From an uncultured Lachnospiraceae bacterium (GTDB taxonomy: Bacteria > Bacillota > Clostridia > Lachnospirales > Lachnospiraceae): a stretch of DNA of 52,829 nt. The notes beneath the pieces are model-generated. The model saw nothing but the letters and a program-made list of their open reading frames with translations. It was not told the DNA's origin and did no database searches. Location of the stretch: positions 1 to 52,829 of the forward strand of contig CALWLY010000023.1 of assembly GCA_944381635.1 (NCBI GenBank), written 5' to 3'. Every line of letters starts with the position of its first letter. The stretch's first letter is position 1. This document shows, in pieces, positions 17,222 through 27,313 of this stretch. The translations under genes were made by a program, and so were the position numbers.

Positions 17222-17337
17222 ATCTAAAAAATGTAATTTTATTGTGAAAGAATAAAAGGCTCTTTTCCCGGCAATACTGAAAGTGGTGCAGAAAATCAGA
17301 CTTTGTACCAAAAGCGTGGAAAGGCAAGGTAAAGAGC

Positions 17338-17550
17338 ATGAGCAGAGCACTTGATATTATAGCTTTGATTCTGACGATTATCGGAGCTGTGAACTGGGGG
17401 CTGATCGGTCTTTTCAATTTTGACCTGGTAGCGGTCCTTTTTGGAAACATGAGCTTAATCAGCCGTATCGTCTACGTACTGGTGGGTATCTCCGGTCTGT
17501 ATCTGATTACTTTCTTTTGGAAAATAGGAATGGACGCGGACAGAGACTGA
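17338..17550 (+). CDS. Small membrane protein, DUF378 (YuzA-like)
   Basis: A 70-residue protein with two membrane helices and the family pattern TIIGAVNWGLIGLF...DLVAVLFG. DUF378 proteins are widespread and uncharacterised. An AAGGTAAAGAG sequence precedes the ATG. The 116-base gap upstream shows no clear regulatory structure. Confidence 0.85.
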   Translation: MSRALDIIALILTIIGAVNWGLIGLFNFDLVAVLFGNMSLISRIVYVLVGISGLYLITFFWKIGMDADRD

Positions 17551-17779
17551 TCAGTGACGGAAAAAGATGCGGAACGTTTTTCATGAATATCGTCGCAAAT
17601 ATGGGAATTACATGCCTGACTGTTATTGTTCAGTATGTGATTTCCATATTTTTTTATACAATAATCATAAGTTGAAAGAAGGGTGTGGGTATAGTAAAAT
17701 AGAGAAAAGAGACAGGCATCCGGCCGGAGAAAACAGATTTCCCGGTTAAAGGTGCCGGGCTGGGAAGGAATCAGTGAGT

Positions 17780-18673
17780 ATGGAAAAGTTAAAAGAACGG
17801 GAATGGATACTTTACAATGGAAGAAGGCTACTGGGAGCATTGGCAGGAGCTGTAATCTATTCTTTGGGCGTCAATCTGTTTATTGTCCCGGTGGGACTTT
17901 ACAGCGGCGGTGTGATGGGATTTGCACAGCTGATCAGAACGATAACAAGCGACTATCTGCATCTGGCGCTTCCTTTTGATATTGCCGGTATCATTTATTA
18001 CATGATCAACGTGCCTGTGCTGCTTTTGGCCATGAAAAAAATCGGAAAGCAGTTTTTCTTTAAGACGATCACCTGTGTTACCACAGTGACAATTCTTTTG
18101 TCGGTCATTCCGATTCCGCAGACTCCTATTTTGATGGAAGATACGCTTGCATCCTGTCTGATCGGAGGAATTATCTGTGGCTGCGGTATGGGAATCGCGC
18201 TGAAAATGGGCGGCTCTCTGGGAGGAATGGATATCGTAGGTGTGCTGCTGATCAAATGGAAAAGAGATTTCAGTGTGGGTAAAGTAAATCTGATTATGAA
18301 CATTATCCTTTACGGAATCTGTCTGTTCCTGTTTAATGTGGCTACTGTGATCTACTCCCTGATTTATGCGGCGGTAAGTTCGTTTGCAGTAGATAAAGTC
18401 CACGCCCAGATTATCAATGTGGAGGTGCGGATTGTCACATCCAAGGACAGCCACGAGATGGAAAAAGAGATTATGACAGAGCTGGGAAGGGGAATTACAA
18501 AGATCGATTCCATGGGAGTATATACCAACCATCCCAACCACATGCTTTATGTTCTGGTATCTAAATATGAAGTAAGCCACTTAAAACAGATCGTTCACAA
18601 AAACGATCCGCATGCGTTTGTGGTTATCAACGAAGGCGTGCATATTGTGGGAAATTATGTGAAAAAACTTTAA
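17780..18673 (+). CDS. YitT family membrane protein (DUF161/DUF2179)
   Basis: About 297 residues: five to six N-terminal helices (YitT_membrane; GLYSGGVMGFAQL and GGSLGGMDIVG are typical) and a C-terminal soluble DUF2179 domain from about 210 (VEVRIVTSK...HMLYVLVSK). Function of the family is unknown. GGAAGGA at 17763 could serve either the ATG at 17780 (chosen) or a GTG at 17774. A short hairpin (CCCGG/CCGGG, 17742-17760) lies just before the ribosome binding site. The 223-base gap upstream has no convincing ORF or promoter. Confidence 0.85.
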   Translation: MEKLKEREWILYNGRRLLGALAGAVIYSLGVNLFIVPVGLYSGGVMGFAQLIRTITSDYLHLALPFDIAGIIYYMINVPVLLLAMKKIGKQFFFKTITCVTTVTILLSVIPIPQTPILMEDTLASCLIGGIICGCGMGIALKMGGSLGGMDIVGVLLIKWKRDFSVGKVNLIMNIILYGICLFLFNVATVIYSLIYAAVSSFAVDKVHAQIINVEVRIVTSKDSHEMEKEIMTELGRGITKIDSMGVYTNHPNHMLYVLVSKYEVSHLKQIVHKNDPHAFVVINEGVHIVGNYVKKL

Positions 18674-18680
18674 TAAAACA

Positions 18681-18721
18681 GGCTGCTGTAAAATCAGAGA
18701 CTTTACAGCAGCCCGTTTTTT
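18681..18721 (+). terminator. Intrinsic terminator of the yitT-like gene
   Basis: GGCTGCTGTAAA pairs with TTTACAGCAGCC, followed by CG and a T run. Confidence 0.88.
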
Positions 18722-18758
18722 ATACGATAGGAAACTTTATTTCCTATCGTATAAAAAA
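18716..18758 (-). terminator. Bidirectional terminator at the end of the DUF1846 gene
   Basis: ATACGATAGGAAA and TTTCCTATCGTAT form a 13-base-pair stem with T runs to the left and A runs to the right, so it can end transcription from both converging genes. The stem resembles the CCTATCnGATA hairpin at 32769-32813. Confidence 0.8.
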
Positions 18759-18768
18759 GACGCTCTTC

Positions 18769-20247
18769 TTATTCGTCTTTTTTTCTGCTTTCTGTTTTGG
18801 GCTCGCAGGTTAAGTGCATGCCCAGTTTGTGAAAGATTCCTTCATCCACAGAGGAGAGCATTACGGTGGAATGTACTTCGCAGCCCTTTAACTGAGGAAG
18901 AGCGGAAAGCGCAAGCTCAGCCTGAGAATCTGTGGAAGCGGAACTGGAAAGAGCAATCAGTATCTCGTCGGTATGCAGTCTGGGATTGATGCTTCCGAGA
19001 TAGGAAGTTTTCAGCTTCTGGATCGGTTCGATGGCGCTGGGCGCGATCAAATGCGTGTCATGGTCAATGCCTGCAAGAACCTTCAGAGAGTTCAGAAGGC
19101 AGGCTGAAGCGGCACCCAGAAGGTGAGTGGTCTTTCCGGTGATCAGTCTTCCGTCCGGAAGTTCGATTGCCACTGCCGGTGCGCCGGTTTCGGACTCTCT
19201 CTCCATGGAAGCAGCGACAACTTTGCGGTCTTCGATGCGGATTCCCGCCTGTTTCATAAGAAGCTCCAGCTTGTAGAGGATTTCTTTGGAACTGTTTCCG
19301 CGTTTCAGATCGCACAGACAGTTGTAGTAACGGCGGATGATTTCCTGACGGGAAGCTTCACGGCATACCTCGTCATCGATGATGCAGTTGCCGGCCATAT
19401 TGACACCCATATCGGTAGGAGATTTGTAAGGACATTCTCCTAAAATCTGTTCAAACATAGCACTTAAAACAGGGAAAACTTCCACATCGCGGTTGTAGTT
19501 TATGGTTGTTTTTCCGTAAGCTTCCAGATGGAAAGGATCAATCATATTGACGTCGTTCAAGTCAGCGGTGGCAGCTTCATAAGCGATGTTTACCGGATGC
19601 TTCAAAGGCAGGTTCCAGATAGGAAAAGTCTCAAATTTCGCATAGCCTGCTTTGATACCTCTTTTGTTTTCATGATAAAGCTGGGAAAGGCAGGTGGCCA
19701 TCTTTCCGCTTCCGGGGCCCGGAGCTGTTACCACTACAAGGGGTCTGGATGTTTCGATGTAATCGTTTTTGCCGTAACCTTCATCGCTGACGATGAGATT
19801 TACATTGGTAGGATAGCCTTCGATCATATAGTGGATATAGGAACGGATTCCCAGGTTTTCCAGACGCTTGCGATACTGGTCTGCAGCGGGCTGACCGGAA
19901 TACTGAGTGATGACAACGCTGCCTACCATCAGACCCATGCGGCTGAAGGATTCAACCAGACGGAGAACCTCAGCATCGTAAGTAAGACCGGAATCCCGGC
20001 GCATTTTATTTTTCTCAATGGCGGAGGCGCTGATGACAATGACGATCTCTGCCTGGTCCTTTAACTGAAGCAGCATTTTCAGCTTGCTGTCCGGTTCAAA
20101 GCCGGGAAGGACGCGGGAAGCATGGTAATCATCAAACAACTTTCCGCCGAATTCCAGATAAAGCTTGTCTCCAAACATGGAGATTCTTTCTTTGATGTGC
20201 TGCGACTGCATCTGCAGGTACTTTTGATTATCAAAACCAATATTCAT
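18769..20247 (-). CDS. DUF1846 family protein
   Basis: A 492-residue protein of the DUF1846 (UPF0371) family, identified by its typical start (NIGFDNQKYLQMQSQHI) and a loop TAPGPGSGKM that looks nucleotide- or phosphate-binding. Biochemical function is not established. The ATG at 20247 has AGGAGA about 7 bases upstream; the frame stays open upstream to 20370 without a ribosome binding site, so the longer version is rejected. Expressed from a good promoter at 20393-20421, leaving a 5' leader of about 140 bases. Confidence 0.88.
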   Translation of the reverse strand: MNIGFDNQKYLQMQSQHIKERISMFGDKLYLEFGGKLFDDYHASRVLPGFEPDSKLKMLLQLKDQAEIVIVISASAIEKNKMRRDSGLTYDAEVLRLVESFSRMGLMVGSVVITQYSGQPAADQYRKRLENLGIRSYIHYMIEGYPTNVNLIVSDEGYGKNDYIETSRPLVVVTAPGPGSGKMATCLSQLYHENKRGIKAGYAKFETFPIWNLPLKHPVNIAYEAATADLNDVNMIDPFHLEAYGKTTINYNRDVEVFPVLSAMFEQILGECPYKSPTDMGVNMAGNCIIDDEVCREASRQEIIRRYYNCLCDLKRGNSSKEILYKLELLMKQAGIRIEDRKVVAASMERESETGAPAVAIELPDGRLITGKTTHLLGAASACLLNSLKVLAGIDHDTHLIAPSAIEPIQKLKTSYLGSINPRLHTDEILIALSSSASTDSQAELALSALPQLKGCEVHSTVMLSSVDEGIFHKLGMHLTCEPKTESRKKDE

Positions 20248-20392
20248 AAAACGTTCTCCTGACATATAAACAACAGAAAGCTCATTGGGGGATTTCCTCT
20301 TACGAAAAAACCGGGAAGATACGCGGATTTTTGGCTCTTTGGGATAAAAACAAACGAGCTTTCCATACAACGGGTTGCAAATTAACTATAAT

Positions 20393-20421
20393 ATTATAAG
20401 TAATCACCTACATAAAATCAA
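20393..20421 (-). promoter_or_regulatory. Sigma-A promoter of the DUF1846 gene
   Basis: On the minus strand TTGATT, a 17-base spacer and a consensus TATAAT. Confidence 0.7.
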
Positions 20422-20496
20422 TCAATTTCTTTTCCAAAATGAAAGAGAAATTTATAAATCTTTAAGAGTTTCCACGGAAAATTCACGGAATTCGTA

Positions 20497-20525
20497 TTGA
20501 TTTATAGGTTATCCGTCATTATAAT
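20497..20525 (+). promoter_or_regulatory. Sigma-A promoter of ftsH
   Basis: TTGATT (20497-20502), a 17-base spacer and a consensus TATAAT (20520-20525), about 80 bases before the ftsH start. It mirrors the divergent promoter 75 bases away. Confidence 0.75.
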
Positions 20526-20606
20526 GAAGGAGATAGTATCGCAAAGAGGGTGAAATTCTGCCTTTGGCAGATACTTTGTGCAGATACTTTTTTATGGAGG
20601 ACATAT

Positions 20607-22937
20607 ATGGATAACAATATCAATAATTATAACGATAACGGCTACAATGGCGGAGGCCAGGGGCCGGGAAACGGCGGCGGTTCCGGCGGACCGGGAGGCC
20701 CTGGCGGCGGTCAGAATCCCAAAAAGCAGAGTCTGATTCTGCTTTTGATCGCAGCGCTGATCACGTTAGTGTGCATGAGCTTTTTCATGAGAACACTAAG
20801 CAGTGTGACCAATCAGGAGATTACTTATAACCAGTTTATTGAGATGGTAGAAGACGGAGAAGTGCAGGCAGTCCAGATTACGGACGACAGGATCAACATT
20901 GAGCCCAAGGCAGGGGACAATGTCAGTCCTTTCATGCAGTCGCCTTCCATCACCTATTACACAGGCAGGGTACAGGACGATACCCTGACCCAGTTCCTTT
21001 TGGAAAACGATGTGGAAATCAGAAGGGAACTCTCGGACAGTTCCGGACTGCTGATTCAGATTATACTTTATTATATCCTTCCCATCGGACTGATGTGGTT
21101 CTTGTTAAGCTTCCTGTTTCGGAAAATGTCCGGAGGCGGCCCTATGGGAGTGGGAAAAAGCAATGCCAAAGTTTATGTACAGAAGGAAACAGGCGTTACC
21201 TTCAAAGATGTAGCGGGAGAGGATGAGGCAAAGGAATCTCTCCAGGAAGTGGTGGATTTTCTGCATAATCCCGGAAAGTATGTAAAAATCGGAGCAAAGC
21301 TTCCGAAAGGCGCCCTTTTGGTAGGACCTCCCGGTACCGGTAAGACACTGCTGGCAAAGGCTGTGGCAGGGGAAGCTCATGTACCGTTCTTTTCCCTGAC
21401 TGGTTCTGACTTTATCGAACTTTATGTAGGTGTAGGTGCGTCCCGTGTCCGTGACCTGTTTAAGGAAGCAAACAAAAATGCGCCGTGTATTATTTTCATC
21501 GACGAAATTGACGCCATCGGACGAAGCCGTGACTCCAAGTACGGCGGAGGCAACGAAGAACGTGAGCAGACACTGAACCAGCTGCTTTCCGAGATGGACG
21601 GTTTTGAGGCATCCAAGGGTATCCTTGTTCTTGGCGCTACCAACCGCCCGGAAATTCTGGATAAGGCGCTTCTTCGTCCGGGACGTTTTGACAGAAGAAT
21701 TATTGTAGATAAGCCGGACTTAAAAGGACGTGTGGAAATCTTAAAAGTGCACGCCAAAGATGTAAAGATCGATGAGAGCGTGGATTTTGATGCGATTGCT
21801 TTGGCTACCAGCGGTGCGGTAGGTTCCGATCTTGCCAACATGATCAACGAGGCTGCTATCAATGCAGTCAAGGAAGGCAGAGAGTATGTGTGTCAGAAAG
21901 ACCTTCTGGAAGCCGTGGAACAGGTACTTGTAGGTAAGGAAAAGAAAGACCGCATCATGAGCAAGGAAGAACGCAGAATCGTTTCCTATCACGAGGTAGG
22001 TCATGCTTTGATCAGCGCACTTCAGAAAAACTCCGAGCCGGTGCAGAAGATTACCATTGTTCCCCGTACTATGGGGGCGTTGGGCTATGTTATGCATGTG
22101 CCGGAGGAAGAAAAATTCTTAAATACGGAAGCAGAAATTCACGATATGCTGGTAGGGCTTTTAGGCGGACGTGCTGCGGAGGAAATTGTGTTTGATACGG
22201 TGACCACCGGCGCAGCTAACGATATTGAGAAGGCTACCAGCCTGGCAAGGGCTATGGTAACACAGTATGGTATGAGCAAAAAGTTCGGTCTGATCGGTCT
22301 GGAATCCATCGAGAACCGTTATCTTGACGGAAGGGCTGTGCTCAACTGTTCGGATGTGACAGCCGCAGAGATTGACTCTGAGGTTATGCGTATCCTGAAA
22401 GAATGCTATGCGGAAGCGCTGGAACTTCTCGGAAAGAACCGGGAAGTTATGGACCAGCTGGCAGAGTTCCTCATTGAAAAAGAAACCATTACAGGCAAAG
22501 AATTCATGCAGATTTACCGCAAAATAAAAGGAATTCCGGAACCTGAGGAAAAAGAGGAGACTAAGACGGAGCAGGAAAGCTTTCGGGTAAAGATTAAAAA
22601 AGATGACAACGCTTCTGGGGAAACGGAGTCGAAGGAGAAGCTGTCTCCTTTCGAAAACAGCTCTCCGGAAAAAGATAATTCCGGCGCTGGAAGCGGAGAA
22701 AAAGCGGGAGAAGCTGTGAATGAACAGACAGTTTCCACGCAAAATAAACCTGAAGGGGAAGAAAATCCCTGGGAGGAAAATTCCAGAGAAATTTCCAGGC
22801 AGGAAGCACTTCGCAGGGATCCGGAAAGGTGGAGACATTATATTTCTAAAAACCCTGAGGAGGAAAGTCCTTCCGGACCGGTGGGACAGTTCTCCGGAGC
22901 ATCCATGACAGGGGAAGAAGAGAAAAAAGAAAAATAG
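20607..22937 (+). CDS. ftsH: ATP-dependent zinc metalloprotease FtsH
   Basis: A 776-residue membrane AAA protease that degrades misfolded membrane proteins and some regulators. A Gly/Asn-rich extension of about 40 residues precedes TM1; the extracytoplasmic loop and TM2 end near 170. Walker A is GPPGTGKT (240-247), Walker B is IIFIDEID, the second region of homology is ATNRPEILDKALLRPGRFDR, and the zinc site is HEVGH (462-466). The tail of about 120 residues is charged and low in complexity. GGAGG at 20595 fixes the ATG at 20607. The Gly-rich N-terminus and long tail are longer than in Bacillus FtsH. Confidence 0.95.
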   Translation: MDNNINNYNDNGYNGGGQGPGNGGGSGGPGGPGGGQNPKKQSLILLLIAALITLVCMSFFMRTLSSVTNQEITYNQFIEMVEDGEVQAVQITDDRINIEPKAGDNVSPFMQSPSITYYTGRVQDDTLTQFLLENDVEIRRELSDSSGLLIQIILYYILPIGLMWFLLSFLFRKMSGGGPMGVGKSNAKVYVQKETGVTFKDVAGEDEAKESLQEVVDFLHNPGKYVKIGAKLPKGALLVGPPGTGKTLLAKAVAGEAHVPFFSLTGSDFIELYVGVGASRVRDLFKEANKNAPCIIFIDEIDAIGRSRDSKYGGGNEEREQTLNQLLSEMDGFEASKGILVLGATNRPEILDKALLRPGRFDRRIIVDKPDLKGRVEILKVHAKDVKIDESVDFDAIALATSGAVGSDLANMINEAAINAVKEGREYVCQKDLLEAVEQVLVGKEKKDRIMSKEERRIVSYHEVGHALISALQKNSEPVQKITIVPRTMGALGYVMHVPEEEKFLNTEAEIHDMLVGLLGGRAAEEIVFDTVTTGAANDIEKATSLARAMVTQYGMSKKFGLIGLESIENRYLDGRAVLNCSDVTAAEIDSEVMRILKECYAEALELLGKNREVMDQLAEFLIEKETITGKEFMQIYRKIKGIPEPEEKEETKTEQESFRVKIKKDDNASGETESKEKLSPFENSSPEKDNSGAGSGEKAGEAVNEQTVSTQNKPEGEENPWEENSREISRQEALRRDPERWRHYISKNPEEESPSGPVGQFSGASMTGEEEKKEK

Positions 22938-23086
22938 AAAGAATCCGGAAGGGAGAGTTCCACAAAGGCAAAACAGGCTTTTGGGCGCACTCCTTTCCTT
23001 TTCTTTTGGGCCGGGTTCTGTTATACTGAAAAAAGTTGAGAATCAGAAATCACAGTTTCTTTTGCGAGAAAGAAAGGTTTTGAAAG

Positions 23087-24961
23087 ATGTTTCATTTTGA
23101 CGATGAATTAAAAAAACTTCCTCCCAAACCGGGAGTTTATATTATGCATGATGAAAACGACGCCATCATTTACGTGGGAAAAGCCATCAGTTTGAGAAAC
23201 CGGGTGCGCTCCTATTTCCGGGAGAGCACGGTTAAAAGTCCCAAAATCGAAAAAATGGTCAGCAAAATCGCCCGTTTTGAATATATTGTGACCGATTCCG
23301 AACTGGAAGCCCTGGTGCTTGAAAACAATCTGATCAAGGAGCACAATCCCAAGTACAATACGATGCTGAAGGATGATAAAACCTATCCTTATATCAAGGT
23401 GACCACGGGAGAACCGTATCCCAGGGTTTTATTTGCCAGACAGATGAAAAAAGACAAGTCCCGTTATTTTGGCCCCTTTACTTCCGCGGCAGCGGTAAAA
23501 GATACGATAGAGCTTTTAAACAAGCTGTACAAACTGCGCACATGCAGCAGAACTCTTCCGAGAGACATCGGTTTGGAGCGCCCCTGCTTAAACTATCATA
23601 TCAACCAGTGCAGCGCGCCCTGCCAGGGATATATTGCGCAGCAGGAATACCGCAGGCAGGTGAACAAAGCCATCTCCTTTCTGGATGGAAATTATGACGA
23701 GATTTTAAAGGAGCTGAAAGAAAAGATGGAACAAGCCTCGGAAGAACTTAATTTTGAAGAGGCCATACGCTATCGGGATCTGTACAACAGTGTCAGTCAG
23801 GTTGCGCAGAAACAGAAGATTACGGACAGCGACGGAGAGGATAAGGATATCCTTGCTCTTGCCAAAGACGGAGATGAAGCGGTGGTACAGGTTTTCTTTG
23901 TCCGGGGAGGCAAGCTGATCGGGCGGGAGCATTTTTATATGACCCGAGTGGCGGATTCCACAAGGGCGCAGGTTCTGGGAGATTTTGTCAAACAGTTTTA
24001 TGCGGGAACGCCTTTTATCCCGAAAGAACTGATGCTTCAGATGGAGATTGAAGATATTCCGGTCATTGAACAGTGGCTGTCAGGAAAAAGAGGAAGCAAA
24101 GTCCGGGTGGAAGTTCCCAAAATCGGGAAAAAAGAAAAGCTTGTGGAACTGGCGGAAAAGAATGCGCATCTGGTTCTTTCTAAGGACAGAGAGCGCATCA
24201 AGAGAGAAGAGGGAAGAACCATCGGCGCTGTGAAGGAAATTGCCGCCCTGCTCAATCTGGAAAATATCAGCCGTATGGAAGCCTTTGATATTTCCAATAT
24301 CAGCGGCTTTGAAAATGTAGGCTCCATGGTGGTGTATGAGAAAGGAAAACCCAAACGCAGCGATTACCGGAAATTTCGCATACGAACCGTGGCGGGGCCG
24401 GACGATTATGCCTGCATGCGAGAAGTGCTCATGCGCCGTTTTACTCACGGCATGGAGGAAAAAAAGGAAAGAGAAGAGAAAAATCTGGAACAGGAGTATG
24501 GCAGTTTTACAAAATTCCCCGATCTTCTGCTGATGGACGGCGGAAGAGGACAGGTCAATATCGCCAGACAGGTTCTGGAAGAACTGAAACTCAACATCCC
24601 GGTATGCGGTATGGTCAAGGATGACAATCACCGCACCAGAGGGCTGTACTATGAAAACGTGGAAATTCCCATTGACCGAAATTCCGAAGGGTTTAAACTG
24701 ATTACCCGTATTCAGGATGAAGCCCACCGGTTTGCCATTGAATACCATCGTTCCTTAAGAAGCAAAGACCAAGTGCGCTCTGTGCTGGATGATATTCCGG
24801 GGATAGGTCCGACCAGACGAAAGGCGCTGATGCGGCATTTTAACAATCTGGAGGAAATAAAAAACGCCACCGCCCAGGATCTTGCACAGCTGCCGGAGAT
24901 TCCGCCTCACATAGCGGAGGAGATTTACCGGTTTTTCCGCAAGGAAGACAGCGCAAAATAA
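23087..24961 (+). CDS. uvrC: Excinuclease ABC subunit C
   Basis: A 624-residue nucleotide-excision-repair nuclease that makes both incisions with UvrAB. The N-terminal GIY-YIG nuclease is [18 protein letters not shown] (about 17-34), a central UVR motif lies near 205-235, the UvrC homology/RNase H-like domain spans the middle ([19 protein letters not shown]) and a C-terminal helix-hairpin-helix is [17 protein letters not shown]. Length is normal. uvrC next to hprK is common in clostridia. Confidence 0.95.
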   Translation: MFHFDDELKKLPPKPGVYIMHDENDAIIYVGKAISLRNRVRSYFRESTVKSPKIEKMVSKIARFEYIVTDSELEALVLENNLIKEHNPKYNTMLKDDKTYPYIKVTTGEPYPRVLFARQMKKDKSRYFGPFTSAAAVKDTIELLNKLYKLRTCSRTLPRDIGLERPCLNYHINQCSAPCQGYIAQQEYRRQVNKAISFLDGNYDEILKELKEKMEQASEELNFEEAIRYRDLYNSVSQVAQKQKITDSDGEDKDILALAKDGDEAVVQVFFVRGGKLIGREHFYMTRVADSTRAQVLGDFVKQFYAGTPFIPKELMLQMEIEDIPVIEQWLSGKRGSKVRVEVPKIGKKEKLVELAEKNAHLVLSKDRERIKREEGRTIGAVKEIAALLNLENISRMEAFDISNISGFENVGSMVVYEKGKPKRSDYRKFRIRTVAGPDDYACMREVLMRRFTHGMEEKKEREEKNLEQEYGSFTKFPDLLLMDGGRGQVNIARQVLEELKLNIPVCGMVKDDNHRTRGLYYENVEIPIDRNSEGFKLITRIQDEAHRFAIEYHRSLRSKDQVRSVLDDIPGIGPTRRKALMRHFNNLEEIKNATAQDLAQLPEIPPHIAEEIYRFFRKEDSAK

Positions 24962-24977
24962 AAAGCGGAGACTTCAC

Positions 24978-25108
24978 GTTACTGTTCCTGCAGGACTTTG
25001 CATTTACTGCAAAGTCCGTAAAAAAATGATTCAGAAATGCAAAATCCCATTGCCGAAGGCAATTTTAAATGGATTTTTGCAGGTTGCTGGAACGGAGTGA
25101 ACAGTAAC
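24978..25108. repeat. Nested inverted-repeat intergenic element (family A, copy 2)
   Basis: Ends GTTACTGTTC (24978-24987) and GAACAGTAAC (25099-25108) are perfect inverted repeats and match the ends of the 12947-13111 element at 8 of 10 positions. Inside are GGACTTTGCA/TGCAAAGTCC, ATTGCC/GGCAAT, and a wider pairing of TGCAAAATCCCATT with AATGGATTTTTGCA. The internal sequence differs from copy 1, so the family call rests on ends and architecture. Confidence 0.6.
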
Positions 25109-25148
25109 AACCTCACAGGGCAGTGCGGGCAAAAGTTTTGGACGGAAA

Positions 25149-25177
25149 TTTACAGATACCATTCTGTATGGTAAAAT
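25149..25177 (+). promoter_or_regulatory. Promoter with operator-like dyad before hprK
   Basis: TTTACA (25149-25154), a 17-base spacer and TAAAAT (25172-25177). A perfect dyad TACCAT-N5-ATGGTA (25157-25173) fills the spacer and touches the -10, where a bound protein would block RNA polymerase. Confidence 0.55.
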
Positions 25178-25264
25178 GAAGAGTAAAAGGGTGCTCTGCC
25201 GGCAGAAAGCCGCAGCGGCATTCCATATATGAAGCAGAAAAAGGAAAAGAGAAGGAGAAGGGTT

Positions 25265-26206
25265 ATGGCAAGCATCAGTTTAACCAAAATTATCGAGAAA
25301 ATGAAACTTGAAAACCTTACACCGGAAATCGATGTAAAGGGAATCAAAATCAGTCAGCCCGACATTAACCGTCCGGCTTTGCAGCTGGCAGGATACTTTG
25401 AACATTTTGAGGCTACAAGATTTCAGATTATCGGATTTGTAGAATATTCTTATATTGAAAGCATGTCTGCAGAAAAGGAGAGGGAATTGCTGGAGAAACT
25501 TCTTTCTTATCCCATTCCGTGTATCGTTTTCTGCCGTGAGCTTCACCCGGATGAGATGTTCCGTCAGATGGCGATTGAAAAAGGGGTTCCGCTTCTGATG
25601 ACGAAAAGAGCAACTTCCGCTTTTACGGCGGAGATTATCCGCTGGCTGAATGTAAAGCTTGCTCCCTGCATCTCCGTTCACGGCGTACTTGTGGATGTTT
25701 ACGGAGAAGGCGTTCTGATCACCGGTGAAAGCGGAATCGGTAAATCTGAGGCAGCTTTGGAGCTTATCAAGAGAGGACATCGTCTGGTAACGGACGACGT
25801 AGTGGAAATCCGTAAGGTAAGCGAGGATACCCTGATCGGAACTGCGCCTGATATTACCAAACACTTTATCGAATTAAGAGGTATCGGTATTATTGACGTA
25901 AAGACACTGTTTGGTGTATCAAGCGTTAAGGACACGCAGAATATCGATCTGGTAATCAAGCTGGAAGAGTGGAATAAAGATAAAGAATACGATCGTCTGG
26001 GACTGGAAGAGGAGTATACCGAATATCTGGGCAATAAGGTAGTCTGCCACAGCATTCCCATCCGTCCGGGACGTAACCTGGCAATTATCTGCGAATCTGC
26101 GGCGATAAACCATCGTCAGAAAAAGATGGGCTACAACGCTGCTCAGGAGCTTTACACAAGAGTACAGAATTCTCTTGCGCGCAAACGGGAAGAGGAAGAA
26201 GAATAA
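25265..26206 (+). CDS. hprK: HPr kinase/phosphorylase
   Basis: A 313-residue bifunctional enzyme that phosphorylates and dephosphorylates Ser46 of HPr and Crh to control carbon catabolite repression. Walker A is GESGIGKS (154-161); the HprK signature follows as LVTDDVVEI and ELRGIGIIDVKTLFG. The ATG at 25265 has GGAGAAGGG upstream; the longer frame from 25229 is rejected. It opens the cluster that ends with an HPr paralogue at 30252, its likely substrate. Confidence 0.95.
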   Translation: MASISLTKIIEKMKLENLTPEIDVKGIKISQPDINRPALQLAGYFEHFEATRFQIIGFVEYSYIESMSAEKERELLEKLLSYPIPCIVFCRELHPDEMFRQMAIEKGVPLLMTKRATSAFTAEIIRWLNVKLAPCISVHGVLVDVYGEGVLITGESGIGKSEAALELIKRGHRLVTDDVVEIRKVSEDTLIGTAPDITKHFIELRGIGIIDVKTLFGVSSVKDTQNIDLVIKLEEWNKDKEYDRLGLEEEYTEYLGNKVVCHSIPIRPGRNLAIICESAAINHRQKKMGYNAAQELYTRVQNSLARKREEEEE

Positions 26207-26317
26207 TTTTTGAACAGTGCGGACGATGGCAAAATCGTCTGTAAAGAAATACAGCATGAAAGGATCCAAATGGAAACGATAACGGTAAAGGCGCAGAGCG
26301 CGGAAAGGGAGGAAAAA

Positions 26318-27250
26318 ATGAAATATTGTTTTGGCGTTGACGTAGGGGGAACTACAGTAAAACTGGGAATTTTTAATACCAACGGAGATCTTTTGGAAAA
26401 ATGGGAAATTCCCACTGTCACAGAAGATAATGGAAAACAGATTCTTCCGGATGTGGCAGCAAGCATTCTGGATAAGATGAAAGAGCGCGATATTCTGCGC
26501 GAGGAAGTGGAAGGTGTAGGCATCGGCGCGCCCGGACCTATCGACAGTGAGGGAACCGTTTACGGCGCAGTCAATTTAGGCTGGGGAACTTTCAGCGTGA
26601 AGAACGAACTGCAGAGCCTTTTAAATATCCGGGTAGAAGCCGGAAATGATGCCAACGTGGCAGCACTGGGCGAAATGTGGAAAGGCGGCGGTCAGGGCTA
26701 TGACAATCTGGTTGCAGTAACCCTCGGAACAGGTGTCGGCGGCGGCATTATCGTGGAAGGAAAAATTCTGGCAGGCGCCAACGGAGCAGGCGGAGAAATC
26801 GGACACATTCATGTGGAAGATAAGGAAGTAGAGCCCTGCAACTGTGGAAACTGCGGATGTCTGGAACAGTATACTTCCGCAACGGGAGTGGTAAGACTGA
26901 CAAAACGCAGACTGCAGTCTTCCGATATGCCCAGCATTTTAAGAGACAGAGACATCACAGCGAAAGACGTATGGGATGCAGTTAAGGCAGGAGATCCGCT
27001 GGCAGTGCAGGTGGCAGAAGAATTCGGACAGTATCTGGGCAAGACACTGGCATCTATCGCAGGTGTGGTAAATCCGGAAATCTTCGTAATCGGCGGCGGT
27101 GTTTCCAAAGCAGGTTCCGTACTTTTGGATTACATTCAGAAAAATTATATAAAATATGTATTCAGAGGAAGCAGAGGAGCGCTGTTTGCTCTGGCTACTC
27201 TGGGAAATGACGCCGGCATTTACGGTGCAGCAAAGCTGGTGCTGGAATAG
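26318..27250 (+). CDS. glcK: ROK-family glucokinase
   Basis: A 310-residue ATP-dependent sugar kinase, most likely glucokinase. The phosphate-binding motif is DVGGTTVKLG, the glucose site includes GNDANVAALGE, a second phosphate motif is TLGTGVGGGI, and the ROK zinc motif is CNCGNCGCLEQ. GGAGG at 26308 fixes the ATG at 26318. Lying between hprK and murB, it supplies glucose-6-phosphate in a cluster that otherwise senses carbon status and builds wall precursors. Confidence 0.9.
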   Translation: MKYCFGVDVGGTTVKLGIFNTNGDLLEKWEIPTVTEDNGKQILPDVAASILDKMKERDILREEVEGVGIGAPGPIDSEGTVYGAVNLGWGTFSVKNELQSLLNIRVEAGNDANVAALGEMWKGGGQGYDNLVAVTLGTGVGGGIIVEGKILAGANGAGGEIGHIHVEDKEVEPCNCGNCGCLEQYTSATGVVRLTKRRLQSSDMPSILRDRDITAKDVWDAVKAGDPLAVQVAEEFGQYLGKTLASIAGVVNPEIFVIGGGVSKAGSVLLDYIQKNYIKYVFRGSRGALFALATLGNDAGIYGAAKLVLE

Positions 27251-27313
27251 TTTCGCAAAGCTGTGCATAAAAATGAAAAAGAATCGAAAAATAAGCCGGT
27301 GGAAGGAACATTG

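Noticed and set aside
17567-17749. 60-residue ORF between the DUF378 and YitT genes
   Set aside because: No ribosome binding site and no recognisable pattern; the region looks like leader sequence.
17828-18580. 250-residue minus-strand ORF inside the YitT gene
   Set aside because: His/Asn-rich shadow translation of a well-supported membrane protein gene.
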